A stretch of 64,000 bases of DNA, from contig JAUQPR010000004.1 in assembly GCA_030550275.1 (NCBI GenBank), forward strand, positions 112,707 to 176,706, given 5' to 3'. Shown piece by piece: positions 25,487 through 35,967 of this stretch. The notes beneath the pieces were generated by a model. It had not been told where the DNA came from. It saw only the letters and a program-made list of their open reading frames with translations, and searched no databases. This DNA comes from Bacteroidota bacterium. GTDB lineage: Bacteria; Bacteroidota; Ignavibacteria; Kapaibacteriales; HRBIN21. Every line of letters begins with the position of its first letter. Positions within the stretch are counted from its first letter, which is position 1. A program made the position numbers and the translations under genes.

Positions 25487-26385
25487 TGGACGTTGTCTGG
25501 ACACTAGCGACGGCGGTCACGTTAGCGCTGGCGTGTGCGCTGTTGGGGAGCTTCCTCGCGCTGCGCCGAACGCTCCTGTTGGGGGATGCCCTCTCGCATG
25601 CGGTGCTGCCCGGAGTTGTGCTGGCGTTCCTGTGGAGCGGCTCCCGGGAGCTCCTTCCCATGCTGCTGGGGGCTGGGGCTGCTGCACTGATGGCAACGCT
25701 GCTGCTGGAGCTGCTGCAGTGGCGCTTCCGGGTGCATCCCGATGCAGCCCTTGGGGCGGTGTTGGCAACCTTCTTCGCTGCTGGAATCTTCCTGCTGTCG
25801 CGCTTTGCCGGGCAGGTGGACCTGGACGCAGAGTGCGTGCTCTACGGCGAGCTTGCCTACGTGCCGCTGGAATTGGTCTCCGTCATGGGCGTGGAAGCCC
25901 CACGGGGATTGTGGACAAGCGCTGTGCTGCTGGCTGGAGTGGGGCTCTTCGTGTGGCTGGCGTACAAGGAGCTTGCGCTGGTGAGCTTCGACCCCACTTT
26001 TGCCGCCTCCATTGGGCGTTCGCCGCGGAGGTGGTCGCTGGCACTGATGGGATTGACGGCAGCGGTGACGGTGGTGGCGCTGGAGTTGGTCGGTGCTATC
26101 CTGGTGGTGGCGCTGCTGGTGGGACCCGCTGCAGGCGCCCGATTGCTCACGCGGCGGCTGCCGCAGATGCTGCTTGTATCGGCACTGCTGGCGCTGAGCT
26201 CGGTTGGAGTAGGCTACGGACTGGCGTGGGCATTCGATGGAGCGCTTGCGGGCTGGATTGCCGTCGTTGCCGGCGGGCACGTAGTGGTACTCGTACTGCT
26301 GCGGCGCTTACGGAAGGCGCCAGCGTCGGCGCAGGAGCCATTCGCTGCTGAGCAGGGCGATGACCACGCTCAGCAGCCACGGTGA
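25486..26385 (+). CDS. Metal ABC transporter permease (second subunit)
   Basis: A 299-residue ABC-3 family permease with about eight helices. Family segments are LLGSFLALRRTLLLGDALSHAVLPGV near residue 20, ALVSFDPTFAASIG near residue 163 and GAILVVALLVGPAAGARLL near residue 204. It lacks the regulatory tail found on its partner, so the transporter is probably a heterodimer of the two permeases, as in TroCD. The start ATG shares its A with the stop of the previous gene. The last 78 bases are antisense to the end of the convergent VWA gene; the hydrophilic C-terminal 25 residues are therefore coded in the overlap. Confidence 0.92.
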   Translation: MDVVWTLATAVTLALACALLGSFLALRRTLLLGDALSHAVLPGVVLAFLWSGSRELLPMLLGAGAAALMATLLLELLQWRFRVHPDAALGAVLATFFAAGIFLLSRFAGQVDLDAECVLYGELAYVPLELVSVMGVEAPRGLWTSAVLLAGVGLFVWLAYKELALVSFDPTFAASIGRSPRRWSLALMGLTAAVTVVALELVGAILVVALLVGPAAGARLLTRRLPQMLLVSALLALSSVGVGYGLAWAFDGALAGWIAVVAGGHVVVLVLLRRLRKAPASAQEPFAAEQGDDHAQQPR

Positions 26386-28458
26386 ATGCCAGAGGGCGAT
26401 CTCGCGCCGCTGGGTGAACACCTGCGGGCGCAGTGCCGGCAAGCGCTTCAGGAGCTCGGGGAGCTCTTGAATTGTGCTCGCCGTGAGGAGGGCACCACCG
26501 CTGCGTTCGGCAAGGGCGCGCAGCAGGGCTGCATCAGCATGGAGTTGGCGGTACTCCAGCTCATGGGTGCCTACGGTGACGGTTCCTCGGTCGCTCCCCA
26601 GGCGCTCGCCCTGTAGCGTCGCCGTGCCTTGGAAGGCGTAGTACCCCGGTGGGAGCTGGACCTGTGCACGGTACGTTCCGCCACCCAAGGGCTCCAGCAG
26701 GAGCTCCTGGCGGGTTTCCCCGCTGCTCAGCAGGAGTTGGACCGTTGCCGCATCCACCGCTGCTCCGGTGGGGTCCACAACGGTTGCCCAGAACTCCACG
26801 GGTTCGCCGGCGGTGTAGAAGGGCTTGCCAGGACGGATGCGAACCAGGCGCTGTTGTGGGGAGAGCAGCAGCCATTGGAGCAGATTGCGGGCAAAGTGCG
26901 CCAACACATCCGGTGGCGAGGGGCTCTGCTGCGGGAGCGCCGCAAAGCCCAGGAGCTTCCACCGGTGGATGCCGTAGCCCAGGAGCGCAAGGCTGCGCAG
27001 TGGCGGGAGGTCGTACACCAACAGCATTGGCTCGGCTCCGGGGCTGGAGAGCGCCAGGACTTGTGCCTCCGGCTTAGGTTGCACGCTCCAGTCCATGCGG
27101 AACAGCGGAGGCTGCTGCTCCCATGCCGCTGCCGGAAGCTCGCTGCCAACGAGGGGATGGCTGCGCCCGAATGGGGTGGGGAGCAACTGCGCCGTCTGCT
27201 CGCTCTGGCGCACCAGGCGGAGAGTCATCGGGAGCACGCCCTCCAATCGGCGGAGCTTGCCGTAGTCGAGCAGTGGACCGGCAATCCAGGCGATGGGCAT
27301 TCCCTGGCGGGCGCGTTCGGCAAGGCGCTCAAGGAGCGGCTCCGGAGTTGAGCGTATGGGGAAGTCCAGCAGAATTGCTGCATCGGCTGTCCGCAGGAGG
27401 GCTTCCGATGGGACGCCTTCGTAGAACTCCTCGCCCTGCTTGTGCACGAAGGTGGAGATAGCAATGCCGGGGATGCGCTCCAGCTCCTGGCGGAGGAATG
27501 CCAGGTCGGGCGAGGGCGAGCCGGCAAAGAGCAGGATCCGGCGCTGTGCCCGGAGGACCTCGACGAAGCGCGTGGCGCTGTTGTTGCGCGTGTTGAGCTC
27601 CTCCGGTTGCGGTGCGATGCGGATGCTCAGCCGTACAAGCCCTTCGCGCTCGGGGGTGTATTCGAAGCGGAGTGTGTACTCGGACTGTTCCGGGCGGAGC
27701 TGGAGCTGCTGCTGGGCAAGGCGGCGGGAGTTCTCCCACAGCTCGACCGTGACGCTGCGCTCGGGCATATTGCTTGCGCGAATCGTGGCATAGAGCGGAG
27801 CGGTGCTGCCCAGCAGGAGCTGCTCATTGCTCAGCAGTGAGTGCACGGCAAGGTCCGCCACCGGAGTTGTATCCCCGACCAGCACCGCAATGATGGGCTT
27901 GCCGAACGTAGCCACCTCCTGGAGCGGAGAGCCACCAGCAGTTGGGACCCCGTCGCTGAGGAGGAGGACGGCGCCGATGGGCGTGGTGCGGGATTCTGCA
28001 GCCACCCAGCGGAGGGCGTAGGCGATATCGGTTGCGCCGCCATCGAGCCGGAGCGAATCCGGATGCCATTGGTTCAGGGGATGGACCGTTGCATCGAACC
28101 GTGCCACAAGGGCATTGGGCGCCGTCAGCACGGGCTCCAGTTGTGCAAGCAGCCTCCGGTAGTGCGGGGCGCGCTCGCCGGAGGCATCACGCAGCGCCAT
28201 CGAGGCGGAGTTGTCCAGTAGGATGGCAAGGCGAGGGGCTTGTTCGGTGCTGCTCACAAGGCTCATCAGTGGTTGCCAGAGCGCCAGCAGGAGCGCCACA
28301 AGGGCGAGGAAGCGGAGGCTTCCCAGCAGCAGGCGCCGGCGTTCTTCGAGCGCCGGGCGTGTGCGTGCGTATGCCCACAGCGCCAGAGCAGCAGCAATCG
28401 CAATGCTCAGCAAGGCAAACCACCACGGGAGGGCAAAGCTCAAGTGCAATTCGCGCAT
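26308..28458 (-). CDS. VWA-domain membrane protein
   Basis: A 716-residue inner-membrane protein. Two N-terminal helices (about residues 10-27 and 45-66) flank an Arg-rich loop, as in BatA-type proteins. Residues 75-250 are a von Willebrand A-like domain with the MIDAS motif LLDNSASM near residue 80 and LLLSDGVPT near residue 162. A large periplasmic region follows with a CARDB-like segment, a glutamine amidotransferase-like fold (RRILLFAGSPSPDLAFL) and Ig-like strands (GGGTYRAQVQLPPGYYAF). A final helix lies at 692-707. Proteins of this layout are widespread in Bacteroidota/Chlorobiota; function unknown, perhaps chaperone-like or protein-protein contact. Start ATG 28458 is preferred; residues further upstream do not resemble the family. 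Confidence 0.8.
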   Translation of the reverse strand: MRELHLSFALPWWFALLSIAIAAALALWAYARTRPALEERRRLLLGSLRFLALVALLLALWQPLMSLVSSTEQAPRLAILLDNSASMALRDASGERAPHYRRLLAQLEPVLTAPNALVARFDATVHPLNQWHPDSLRLDGGATDIAYALRWVAAESRTTPIGAVLLLSDGVPTAGGSPLQEVATFGKPIIAVLVGDTTPVADLAVHSLLSNEQLLLGSTAPLYATIRASNMPERSVTVELWENSRRLAQQQLQLRPEQSEYTLRFEYTPEREGLVRLSIRIAPQPEELNTRNNSATRFVEVLRAQRRILLFAGSPSPDLAFLRQELERIPGIAISTFVHKQGEEFYEGVPSEALLRTADAAILLDFPIRSTPEPLLERLAERARQGMPIAWIAGPLLDYGKLRRLEGVLPMTLRLVRQSEQTAQLLPTPFGRSHPLVGSELPAAAWEQQPPLFRMDWSVQPKPEAQVLALSSPGAEPMLLVYDLPPLRSLALLGYGIHRWKLLGFAALPQQSPSPPDVLAHFARNLLQWLLLSPQQRLVRIRPGKPFYTAGEPVEFWATVVDPTGAAVDAATVQLLLSSGETRQELLLEPLGGGTYRAQVQLPPGYYAFQGTATLQGERLGSDRGTVTVGTHELEYRQLHADAALLRALAERSGGALLTASTIQELPELLKRLPALRPQVFTQRREIALWHSPWLLSVVIALLSSEWLLRRRWRLP

Positions 28459-28513
28459 CGGATGTGCCGGAGGTTCCACACCATCGCAGCGCCAGCGTTC
28501 GCGCCATGTTCGC

Positions 28514-28521
28514 TAATTTTG
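28514..28521 (+). promoter_or_regulatory. -7 promoter box TAATTTTG (tRNA-Pro)
   Basis: Exact TAnnTTTG match followed by CGCCCG, 22 bases before the mature 5' end of tRNA-Pro. Confidence 0.65.
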
Positions 28522-28542
28522 CGCCCGTAGACGAACAAGCGT

Positions 28543-28616
28543 CGGGGTGTAGCTCAGCCTGGTAGAGCACTGTGTTCGGGACGCAGGGGCCGGAGGTTCG
28601 AATCCTCTCACCCCGA
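28543..28616 (+). tRNA. tRNA-Pro (anticodon CGG)
   Basis: A complete 74-base cloverleaf without encoded CCA. The acceptor stem CGGGGTG/CACCCCG is perfect, with A as discriminator at 28616. The D arm is GCTC-AGCCTGGTA-GAGC. The anticodon stem CTGTG/CGCAG encloses loop TTCGGGA with anticodon CGG at 28577-28579. The T arm GGAGG-TTCGAAT-CCTCT follows. It reads CCG codons, frequent in this GC-rich DNA. C1-G72 and the TTCGGGA loop match bacterial tRNA-Pro. It is monocistronic, with its own promoter and terminator. Confidence 0.97.
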
Positions 28617-28620
28617 CAGG

Positions 28621-28649
28621 AACGGGCGCCGATGTGGCGCCCGTTTTTT
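28621..28649 (+). terminator. Intrinsic terminator of tRNA-Pro
   Basis: Perfect 10-base stem AACGGGCGCC/GGCGCCCGTT (28621-28630 and 28636-28645) with loop GATGT and a T run at 28644-28649. It is the only textbook terminator noticed in the window. The convergent prfA stop codon begins at the last T. Confidence 0.92.
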
Positions 28650-29752
28650 CATGCTTGTGGCGCGGGGGTCTGCAGTTGGCGCAGCCGCTCCGTGCGCTCC
28701 TGAAGCTGGAGCTGCTCGATGATGGGGTCGAGCTTGCCCTCGAGCACTTCGCTGAGGGCGAAGTTCTTCGCCTCGCCGCTGAGGCGGTGGTCTGTGACGC
28801 GGTTTTGCGGGAAGTTGTAGGTGCGGATCTTCTCCGAACGGTCGCCGCTGCGGACCTGCTGGCGGCGCTGGGCGGCAAGCTGCTCCTGCTGCTGACGGCG
28901 CTGGAGTTCGTAGAGGCGAGCCCGTAGGACCTTGAGTGCCTTCTCCCGATTGCGGTGTTGCGAGCGCTCGTCCTGGCATTGCACGACGATGCCAGTGGGC
29001 AGGTGCACGATGCGGACAGCGGTCTCAACCTTGTTGACGTTCTGCCCGCCGTGCCCGCTGGCACGGAAGACGTCGATGCGCAGGTCGGATTCCCGCAGCT
29101 CGATATCAATCTCCTCTGGCTCGGGCAGTACGGCAACGCTGGCAGCCGAGGTGTGGATGCGCCCGGCGGATTCAGTTACGGGAACGCGCTGGACACGGTG
29201 GACGCCGCTTTCGAACTTCATCGTGCCGTAGACGTTTTCGCCGCTGAGCGAGAAGATGATCTCCTTGAAGCCGCCCAGCTCGGTGGGGCTGGCATCGAGC
29301 ACCTCCAGAGTCCATCCCTTGCGTTCGGCGAAGCGTTCGTAGATGCGGAAGAGGTCGGCGGCAAAGAGTGCGGCTTCCTCCCCACCGGTGCCGGCGCGGA
29401 TCTCCACGATGCAGTTGCGCTGGTCATCAGGATCGGGTGGAAGCAGTGCCAGGCGCACCTCCGGTTCGAGCGCTTCCAATTCCGCGCGGGTATGTTCGAG
29501 CTCCTCGCGCGCAAGCTCACGCAGTTCGGCGTCACTTTCACTTTGGAGGAGCTGCGTCAGCGAGTGCTGCTCCCGACACAAGTGGAGGTAGCGCCGGAGG
29601 AGTTCGGCTGCGGCTCGATGGCGCTTGAGCTCGCGCCACAGCTCGGCAGCACGGCGTGGATCGGCGCTGAGTTCGGGCTGCTGAAGCTCTGCCTCCAGTT
29701 GTGCGAGGCGCTCCAGAAAAAGCTCGGCGGCGCGCTCCAGCGTGACTTCCAT
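28649..29752 (-). CDS. prfA: Peptide chain release factor 1
   Basis: A 367-residue class 1 release factor reading UAA and UAG. The N-terminal helical domain is followed by [18 protein letters not shown] near residue 112, the codon-recognition region with its PxT-type loop, the peptidyl-tRNA hydrolysis motif GGQ at residues 235-237 in [12 protein letters not shown], and the basic [14 protein letters not shown] stretch near residue 317. [21 protein letters not shown] is RF1-type. Length matches the family. ATG 29752 is the start; upstream residues are not family-like. No prmC homologue is adjacent. Confidence 0.96.
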   Translation of the reverse strand: MEVTLERAAELFLERLAQLEAELQQPELSADPRRAAELWRELKRHRAAAELLRRYLHLCREQHSLTQLLQSESDAELRELAREELEHTRAELEALEPEVRLALLPPDPDDQRNCIVEIRAGTGGEEAALFAADLFRIYERFAERKGWTLEVLDASPTELGGFKEIIFSLSGENVYGTMKFESGVHRVQRVPVTESAGRIHTSAASVAVLPEPEEIDIELRESDLRIDVFRASGHGGQNVNKVETAVRIVHLPTGIVVQCQDERSQHRNREKALKVLRARLYELQRRQQQEQLAAQRRQQVRSGDRSEKIRTYNFPQNRVTDHRLSGEAKNFALSEVLEGKLDPIIEQLQLQERTERLRQLQTPAPQA

Positions 29753-29764
29753 GGTATGGCTGCG

Positions 29765-29771
29765 TAATTTG
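29765..29771 (+). promoter_or_regulatory. -7-like box TAATTTG
   Basis: A shortened variant (one base less than TAnnTTTG) followed by CAC, 34 bases before ATG 29805. The same variant precedes the dipeptide permease operon. Confidence 0.45.
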
Positions 29772-29804
29772 CACAGTCCTGTCGAAGCACGGTCTACAAG
29801 ACGG

Positions 29805-31703
29805 ATGAACTGGGGCGCACGGTGTGGAGTGGTCGTTGCGGCGGCATTCCTTGCGGGATGCCCTTCGGAGAATCCGCTGCTGTTGGAGCCCTCGCGTTCT
29901 GCAGATAGCATGCTGGTCTATGCTCTGGCGGCGCTGCCGGATGGAGGTGCGCGCGAATGGCTTGTGGGCGACAGTTTGCGCTTTCAGCTCGCCTCGGGGG
30001 AGCGCTCGCAGTGGTGGCTGGGATGGGCGGATTCGCTCAGTGTGCAACTGGAGCGCAGTGGAGAGGTGACCCTGCGGCAGCGCGTTCGCCTGGTGCGCCG
30101 GATGGTGCATTGCCTGGTGCTGGCTTCGCTGGGCGGACGGGATACGCTGGAGGTCTTCCTTGCTCCGTTGGGGGCAATTCCGCCGGGATATGCCGGCGTT
30201 CGCCTGATCAACGCCGTTGCCGACACCACGCTGCGGTACGAGCTCCGCATTGGGTGCCCGAACTCCCCGCAGCGGGGATCTCCGCTGGCGTTTCTGCAGA
30301 AGTCCCCGCCGATGCTGGTGCCAGCAGGGCAGGAGCTGGCACTCTCGGTCCTGGAGTACGGCGCCCGACTCCGCAGCCTTGGAACATGGAGGCTCCTGCC
30401 GGCAGGCGGACGGCTGTACACGGTGGTACTGTATGGCACGCCGACCGCGCTTCGGGTGGGAATAGATGAGGGCAGCGCTGCTGCAGGACGGCTCTCTGCG
30501 CTGCAGCCCTTGGGAGAGGTCAGGAGTGCGGTGCGCGTGGTCAATCTAAGCCGCTGGGAGCTGCGCGTGCGGAAGCTTCCGGAGGGCATTGGATTGGGGG
30601 CAGCGCTCCAGCCCATGTCTGTGGGGGAGTACACGGAGTTCCCGGTCTGCATCGCCGAGGGTGGGGATACGCTGGAGATCCAGCCGAGCGCAGGGGAGCC
30701 GATTCGCCTTGTGGCGGCATTGGAGCCGCTGCGCCGCTATAGCCTGGTGGTGATGGATTCAGCAGGGGTGCTCCGTGCCGTCTTGCTGCCGCATCAGAGC
30801 ACTTTAGGAGCGCAACTGCAGTGCGTGCACGCCGCGGCACAGCTTGGACGGGTTCGGATTACGCTCGGCGCCGTAGGGGCGGGAGCGCTGCAGGTCGGGC
30901 GCGTCCTTGCCGAGGAGCTGGGCTATGGGGGAGCGGCTCCGGCAACATCGGTCCCAACGGGGCTGTTGCCGTTGGTGGTCCAAAGCGCTGCGTTGCCCTC
31001 GGTAACGCTCAACAGCATGCTCGTGCCCGTTGATGCTGGGTATTCCCTGCTCTGCCTGCTTCCGGCATCGTCGGAGGTGAGGGCAGCGCTGGTGAAGGAA
31101 TCCGCCGAAGGGCAGCTCATCGAGGAGTTGCCCGAAGGACTTCCGGTGCAGCTGCTGCAGGCGATTCCAGGGGAGCCACTCCAGCTCTCGCTCCAGCCTG
31201 TGCTTGAGGGCGTTCCCGTCGCCTACAGGACAACGGTGACAACGGTGCTCCCCCGCGAGGGAGGAGTGCTGCAGCTCGGTGCAGCGCAGTGGTCGGTGCG
31301 GGGAGCGGCGGACTCGGTGTACCTCCTCGTGTTGGCGGGAACGGCGCAGCAGCCGGAGCTCTTCTGGACAGCTGCTCCACGCCTGTGGTCCGGGGAGCTG
31401 GTAGCGCAGCGCCGATTCCTCAATGCAAGTGATGTGCCCGCGATAGACATCCTCGTGGACACACTCGTGGCGGGCGAGCGTCGGGAGCAACCGCTCATCT
31501 CAGGGTTGCAGCGTGGGCAGAGCACGCCCTTCCAGACCATTTCGATGGAGTACCGATTCGGATTGCGCATCCGCTCCGCCGGCGATGGCACACTCCTTGC
31601 CCGATTGGATAATGTGCTACTGCCGCTTGGGCGGCGCTACAGCCTTATTTTCGTAGGAAGCCGTGCCGCCGGCTACAGCATGGTCGTGCACCAGGAGCTG
31701 TGA
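29805..31703 (+). CDS. DUF4397-like repeat lipoprotein
   Basis: A 632-residue envelope lipoprotein. Residues 1-19 ([19 protein letters not shown]) form a lipoprotein signal with lipobox LAGC. The mature protein holds several beta-rich units with the pattern of DUF4397: [21 protein letters not shown] near residue 125, [21 protein letters not shown] near residue 240, [19 protein letters not shown] near residue 338 and [19 protein letters not shown] near residue 536. DUF4397 proteins are common in Bacteroidota, with unknown role, often thought to bind ligands at the outer membrane. It is followed without a gap by a secreted subtilase, so the two may be co-expressed. Confidence 0.75.
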   Translation: MNWGARCGVVVAAAFLAGCPSENPLLLEPSRSADSMLVYALAALPDGGAREWLVGDSLRFQLASGERSQWWLGWADSLSVQLERSGEVTLRQRVRLVRRMVHCLVLASLGGRDTLEVFLAPLGAIPPGYAGVRLINAVADTTLRYELRIGCPNSPQRGSPLAFLQKSPPMLVPAGQELALSVLEYGARLRSLGTWRLLPAGGRLYTVVLYGTPTALRVGIDEGSAAAGRLSALQPLGEVRSAVRVVNLSRWELRVRKLPEGIGLGAALQPMSVGEYTEFPVCIAEGGDTLEIQPSAGEPIRLVAALEPLRRYSLVVMDSAGVLRAVLLPHQSTLGAQLQCVHAAAQLGRVRITLGAVGAGALQVGRVLAEELGYGGAAPATSVPTGLLPLVVQSAALPSVTLNSMLVPVDAGYSLLCLLPASSEVRAALVKESAEGQLIEELPEGLPVQLLQAIPGEPLQLSLQPVLEGVPVAYRTTVTTVLPREGGVLQLGAAQWSVRGAADSVYLLVLAGTAQQPELFWTAAPRLWSGELVAQRRFLNASDVPAIDILVDTLVAGERREQPLISGLQRGQSTPFQTISMEYRFGLRIRSAGDGTLLARLDNVLLPLGRRYSLIFVGSRAAGYSMVVHQEL

Positions 31704-31711
31704 TACAACCG

Positions 31712-34700
31712 ATGAGAGCCCTCATGCGCTACCTTGTTGCCACTGTGGTGCTTTCGCTGACGGGATTGGCAGCACTTCCGCCGCTTCCCGTGTCCAATGG
31801 CATTCCCGTTCGGTTGGATGCCTACAGGCTCCCCAACGGAATGAGCACCGTACCGGTGCAGTTCCTGCTGCACCGCGCGCCGGACCAGTACCTCCCTGGG
31901 GTGGTGCTGGTGAAGACCCGACGCGCCTTTGGTCCAATTGTCCAAGAGCAGGGGTTCCGCTCGACGGCATTGCAGAAAGCCTTGGCATCCGTGCAGGTGA
32001 GGGCGGTGCGGGCGGTCTTCCCCGAATACGCCTCCCAGCTCCTGCAGTCAGCCGATCCGCTCGGCATTGGCAGGATCTATGAAGTCCGCTATGCTGCTCC
32101 AGTGGACCCCTACGACGTGTGCACCTTGCTTCTGGGCAATCCCGACGTGGAGTACGCCGAGCCGGTCTACCGGCGCTTCCCGCTGTATACGCCCAACGAT
32201 CCGAGATTCCCGAACCAGCAGTTCCTGCAGTGGATTGCGGCGCCAGCAGCTTGGGATATCACCCGTGGAGCGGATACGGTCACCATCGCCATCATTGACA
32301 CCGGAACGGATTGGGAGCACGAGGACCTGCGGGCGAACATCTGGACCAACCCGCGCGAGATCCCCAACAACGGGGTTGACGACGACGGCAACGGGAAGGT
32401 GGACGATGTGCGCGGATGGGACTTCGTCGGGAACGTTACGCTGCAGGAGGCGCTCAATGGGCAGTTCCGTGAGGATAACGACCCCAAGGTGCGCCCCAGT
32501 GCCACTGGAGTGCTGGGGCATGGAACGCAGACGGCGGGATGTGCCAGCGCCGTGACGGATAACGCAACGGGAGTTGCCTCCGTAGGATTCCGGTGCAAGC
32601 TCATCCCCATCAAGTGCGCTTCCGACAATCCGCAAGCTGCGGGGATCTTCCGCGGCTACGAAGCCATTCTCTACGCTGCTCGCCTGGGCGCCGATGTCAT
32701 CAACTGTAGCTGGGGAGGTCCCGGCGGCAGCTTGACCGAGTACCAAATCATCCAAGAAGCGATGCGGCTGGGAGCACTGGTTGTTGCCGGCGTGGGGAAC
32801 AACGGCACCAACATCGATGTGCAGCCCTTCTATCCGGCGTCGTACCCAGGGGTGCTCAGTGTCGGCGGGACCTCCACGGCAATGCAGGTGGCCTCCTGGA
32901 GCAACTACGGAGTCACCGTGCAGGTCTACGCCCCGGGGGAGAGCATCTTGACCACATCGCCGGAGAACGGCTACGGTAGCCCCACGGGCACGAGCTTCTC
33001 CGGACCGATTGTCGCCGGCACCGTAGCGCTGGTGCGGACGCTGCATCCGGATTGGACCCCGATGCAGCTCCTGCATCAGATTCGCAGCACGGCGGAGAAT
33101 GTGCTAGCACCCTCGCCCACACAGCGTCCGCTCTATTACGGTCGGCTCAATGCGCAGCGGGCGGTTGCCATCAATCGGCGGCTGGACCAGGGCACTCGGC
33201 TCCCCGGCATCGGACTTGCCGATACGGCACTCTTGATTAGCTCCCCCAGCGGAGCAATCGAGAGCTACGACCCGTACACCGTGCAGTTGCGCTTGAAGAA
33301 CTACCTCGGTCCGGCAACGAATGTCACCGTCCGCCTGGAGAGCGTTGATGGCTATGCGACGGTGACGCCGGCGCAGTCCGCCATTGGGGCGATGGCGCCC
33401 GGAGAGACGAAGCCGGTCCAGTTGACCGTACAGCTTCGCCCGAACAACCCTTGGTACGCTGGGACCGTGACCTTCCTGGCGACCGTTGAGGATGCGGCGC
33501 AGCAGTACGCGAACTACTTCTACGTGAGCATCCCGCTGCAACTGCCCACGCAGAACGCCTATACACCGGCGTTCGGGGTGCCGAGCTCCTACGTCTTCTA
33601 CTCGGCGCATGCTCCTGAGCCGCAGCTTCTGTGGGCGGTGGGAACATTGCAGGGGCAGCAGGGGGTCTTCCTGCGGTATCGGGTTGGGCAGAATCCCGTT
33701 GCAGGGACGATCGCCTCGGTGCCGGTCTATGCCCTCTACGCCTTCGACGACTTGCGTGCAGTTGCTGGCAGCGCTCCCTCCAATGGACAGGCGGCAGTGC
33801 ACCTGACGCAAAATGGCGGGACATCCTGGCAGCAGGTGTCGGTTGCTTCGATTACGCCGTTTGTCAACGACATCCACTTCTTCTCCGCGCAGGAGGGCGT
33901 TCTCCTGGGCGATCCCATCGGGACAACTTGGGGGATTGCGCGCACAAACAACGGTGGGCAAAGCTGGCAGCGGGTGAGCGGAGTGCCGCCTGCCCTGAGT
34001 GGAGAGGCTGGGCTGGTGGGCTCGGTGTGGTGGTGGGGGGATACCTGCTGGTTTGGAACGACGATGGGACGGGTCTTCCGCAGCACTGACCGGGGACAGA
34101 GCTGGCAGGTGAGTCAGTTGCCTGGGGTGTCCGGCTACGTTACCCAGGTGGTCTTCCGCAATGGACGCGAGGGGATCGCCATCTACCGCGTGGGGTCGGG
34201 GCAGACGGCATCCTACATGGTTGCCCGTTCCACCGACGGCGGGCAGAGCTGGCAGACGAACGTGGCGAACCTCTCCAGCCTGGGGTTCCTACCGGTCTAT
34301 GGCTATGCGCCGCCGAACTCGTGGGAGATCGTGCTGCTGGGGATCAACGGCGCCGTGTTGGCAACGGCGGATTTGGGGCAGAACTGGCGTCCTGTCCTAA
34401 CGCTCGAGACCGGAGGCATCATGACCACCGGGGCGGGGGTGCCGGTTGCACCGCGCGCCCGGCTCTGGAACGTCGGCACCGTCGTTGGGTACTTGGACTT
34501 CCCCTACGCTCGCACCAACGTACGCAAGGAATTGACCGCCCCGCCTTCGCTGGACTTCGATACCGTCCAGCTTGGGTTCACACGTACGCGCCTGCTGGCA
34601 CTGCAGAATACCGGGGACACGGCGGTAGTGGTGCAGCAGGTGGAGCTCCAGCCCATAGCGGCGCAGGAGGGCGAGTTCTCGCTGGTCAATCCGCCCACGT

Positions 34701-35125
34701 TCCCGCAGGTACTGCAGCCGGGAGCAACCCTGACGCTGCGCGTGCGCTTTGAGCCGAAGGATACGGCGGAACGGACGGCGCAGTTGCGCGCTCTCAGCAC
34801 GGCAACGAATTCGCCAACGGTGGTGCTCCTACGTGGACGAGGAGTTGGACCCAGCGCCATCGCGTCCGGGGATGGACGCGTGGCGGTTCATGCCGTCGTG
34901 GAGGATGGCGTGCTGCAGCTTCGGCTGCGGCTTCCGGAGGCGGGGTGGGTGCAGTTGGAGCTGTACAACCTCCTGGGAGAGCGCCTCTTGAGCGAACAGC
35001 GCTGGGGAAGCGCAGGGGAGCAACGGTGGACATTTCCAGGGCTGCGCCTGAGTCCTGGAGTGTATCTGTGGCAGTTGCGTTGGGGTGGAGAGTACCGTAG
35101 AGGTCAGCTTCTGGTTGCACCATGA
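31712..35125 (+). CDS. Secreted subtilisin-like serine protease (S8) with T9SS sorting domain
   Basis: A 1137-residue multidomain exoprotease. Signal peptide at about 1-22, then an inhibitor-like propeptide to about 150. The S8 catalytic domain spans 170-470 with the full triad: Asp196 in [15 protein letters not shown], His270 in LGHGTQTAG, Ser428 in [11 protein letters not shown], plus oxyanion Asn in [21 protein letters not shown] near residue 222 looks like a calcium-binding insertion. Residues about 500-610 form an Ig/CARDB-like domain, 630-930 Asp-box-like repeats ([15 protein letters not shown]), 945-1045 a DUF1573/ASPM-like Ig domain ([13 protein letters not shown]), and 1060-1137 a T9SS sorting domain ([21 protein letters not shown]). 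GTG 31700 and ATG 31724 are alternative starts. Confidence 0.9.
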   Translation: MRALMRYLVATVVLSLTGLAALPPLPVSNGIPVRLDAYRLPNGMSTVPVQFLLHRAPDQYLPGVVLVKTRRAFGPIVQEQGFRSTALQKALASVQVRAVRAVFPEYASQLLQSADPLGIGRIYEVRYAAPVDPYDVCTLLLGNPDVEYAEPVYRRFPLYTPNDPRFPNQQFLQWIAAPAAWDITRGADTVTIAIIDTGTDWEHEDLRANIWTNPREIPNNGVDDDGNGKVDDVRGWDFVGNVTLQEALNGQFREDNDPKVRPSATGVLGHGTQTAGCASAVTDNATGVASVGFRCKLIPIKCASDNPQAAGIFRGYEAILYAARLGADVINCSWGGPGGSLTEYQIIQEAMRLGALVVAGVGNNGTNIDVQPFYPASYPGVLSVGGTSTAMQVASWSNYGVTVQVYAPGESILTTSPENGYGSPTGTSFSGPIVAGTVALVRTLHPDWTPMQLLHQIRSTAENVLAPSPTQRPLYYGRLNAQRAVAINRRLDQGTRLPGIGLADTALLISSPSGAIESYDPYTVQLRLKNYLGPATNVTVRLESVDGYATVTPAQSAIGAMAPGETKPVQLTVQLRPNNPWYAGTVTFLATVEDAAQQYANYFYVSIPLQLPTQNAYTPAFGVPSSYVFYSAHAPEPQLLWAVGTLQGQQGVFLRYRVGQNPVAGTIASVPVYALYAFDDLRAVAGSAPSNGQAAVHLTQNGGTSWQQVSVASITPFVNDIHFFSAQEGVLLGDPIGTTWGIARTNNGGQSWQRVSGVPPALSGEAGLVGSVWWWGDTCWFGTTMGRVFRSTDRGQSWQVSQLPGVSGYVTQVVFRNGREGIAIYRVGSGQTASYMVARSTDGGQSWQTNVANLSSLGFLPVYGYAPPNSWEIVLLGINGAVLATADLGQNWRPVLTLETGGIMTTGAGVPVAPRARLWNVGTVVGYLDFPYARTNVRKELTAPPSLDFDTVQLGFTRTRLLALQNTGDTAVVVQQVELQPIAAQEGEFSLVNPPTFPQVLQPGATLTLRVRFEPKDTAERTAQLRALSTATNSPTVVLLRGRGVGPSAIASGDGRVAVHAVVEDGVLQLRLRLPEAGWVQLELYNLLGERLLSEQRWGSAGEQRWTFPGLRLSPGVYLWQLRWGGEYRRGQLLVAP

Positions 35126-35967
35126 GCGCTCCAGAGGAACAGAGAGCGCCTACACAGCAGCGGGAGCAGCCACGCCGCGTTACGACGCTGCGGCTGCGGC
35201 AGATGAAGCAGCAAGGGCAGAAGATTGTCTGCCTGACTGCCTACGATGCCCTGATGGCGCGCATCTTCGATGAGGCAGGGGTGGACATCATCCTGGTGGG
35301 CGATTCGCTTGGCAACGTGTTCCAGGGGCACGAGACTACCATTCCGGTGACGCTGGAGGAGATGATCTACCACACCAAAGCCGTCGTCCGGGGCGTGCGC
35401 CGGGCAATGGTCGTCACCGATATGCCCTTCATGAGCTACCAGGTCTCCGTTGAGGAAGCTTTCCGTAACGCCGGGCGCATTATGAAAGAAGCTGGCGCAG
35501 GGGCGGTCAAGCTCGAGGGCGGGGAGCGCGTCGTGGAAGCCGTTGCCCGAATGACCGCTGCTGGTATCCCCGTGATGGGGCATCTGGGGCTGACACCGCA
35601 GAGCATTCACCAGTTCGGCTCCTACCGAGTGCGGGGAACGGACCCGAAGGAAGCCGAACAGATCCTGCGCGATGCCAAGCTGCTGGAGGAAGCCGGCGCC
35701 TTTGCCATCGTGCTGGAGAAGATCCCTGCGGAACTGGCGCGCAAGGTCACCGAGTCGCTCTCGATCCCCACCATTGGCATCGGGGCAGGCGTCTACTGCG
35801 ACGGGCAGGTCCTGGTGTATACGGATTTGCTGGGGCTGACGGTAGACTTCCGACCGCGCTTCGTCCGCCAGTATGAGCGGCTCTACGAGCGGATTCTGCA
35901 AGCGGTCTCCCAGTTCGCCGATGATGTCCGCGCACAGCGTTTCCCTTCGGAGGAGGAGAGCTACTGA
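35122..35967 (+). CDS. panB: 3-methyl-2-oxobutanoate hydroxymethyltransferase
   Basis: A 281-residue enzyme of pantothenate/CoA synthesis that transfers a hydroxymethyl group from methylene-tetrahydrofolate to 2-oxoisovalerate, giving ketopantoate. [20 protein letters not shown] near residue 34, [10 protein letters not shown] near residue 56, TDMPFMSY near residue 99, AVKLEGG near residue 128, [10 protein letters not shown] near residue 151, LEKIPAEL and PTIGIGAG near residue 216 are the family motifs, including metal-ligand Asp and catalytic Glu. The first 20 residues are a polar Gln/Arg-rich extension. It overlaps the subtilase stop by ATGA, an unrelated function, so co-transcription seems incidental. 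Confidence 0.96.
   Translation: MSAPEEQRAPTQQREQPRRVTTLRLRQMKQQGQKIVCLTAYDALMARIFDEAGVDIILVGDSLGNVFQGHETTIPVTLEEMIYHTKAVVRGVRRAMVVTDMPFMSYQVSVEEAFRNAGRIMKEAGAGAVKLEGGERVVEAVARMTAAGIPVMGHLGLTPQSIHQFGSYRVRGTDPKEAEQILRDAKLLEEAGAFAIVLEKIPAELARKVTESLSIPTIGIGAGVYCDGQVLVYTDLLGLTVDFRPRFVRQYERLYERILQAVSQFADDVRAQRFPSEEESY

Noticed and set aside
28543..28649. Additional small RNA downstream of tRNA-Pro
   Set aside because: The hairpin and T run follow the tRNA by four bases and are fully explained as its terminator.
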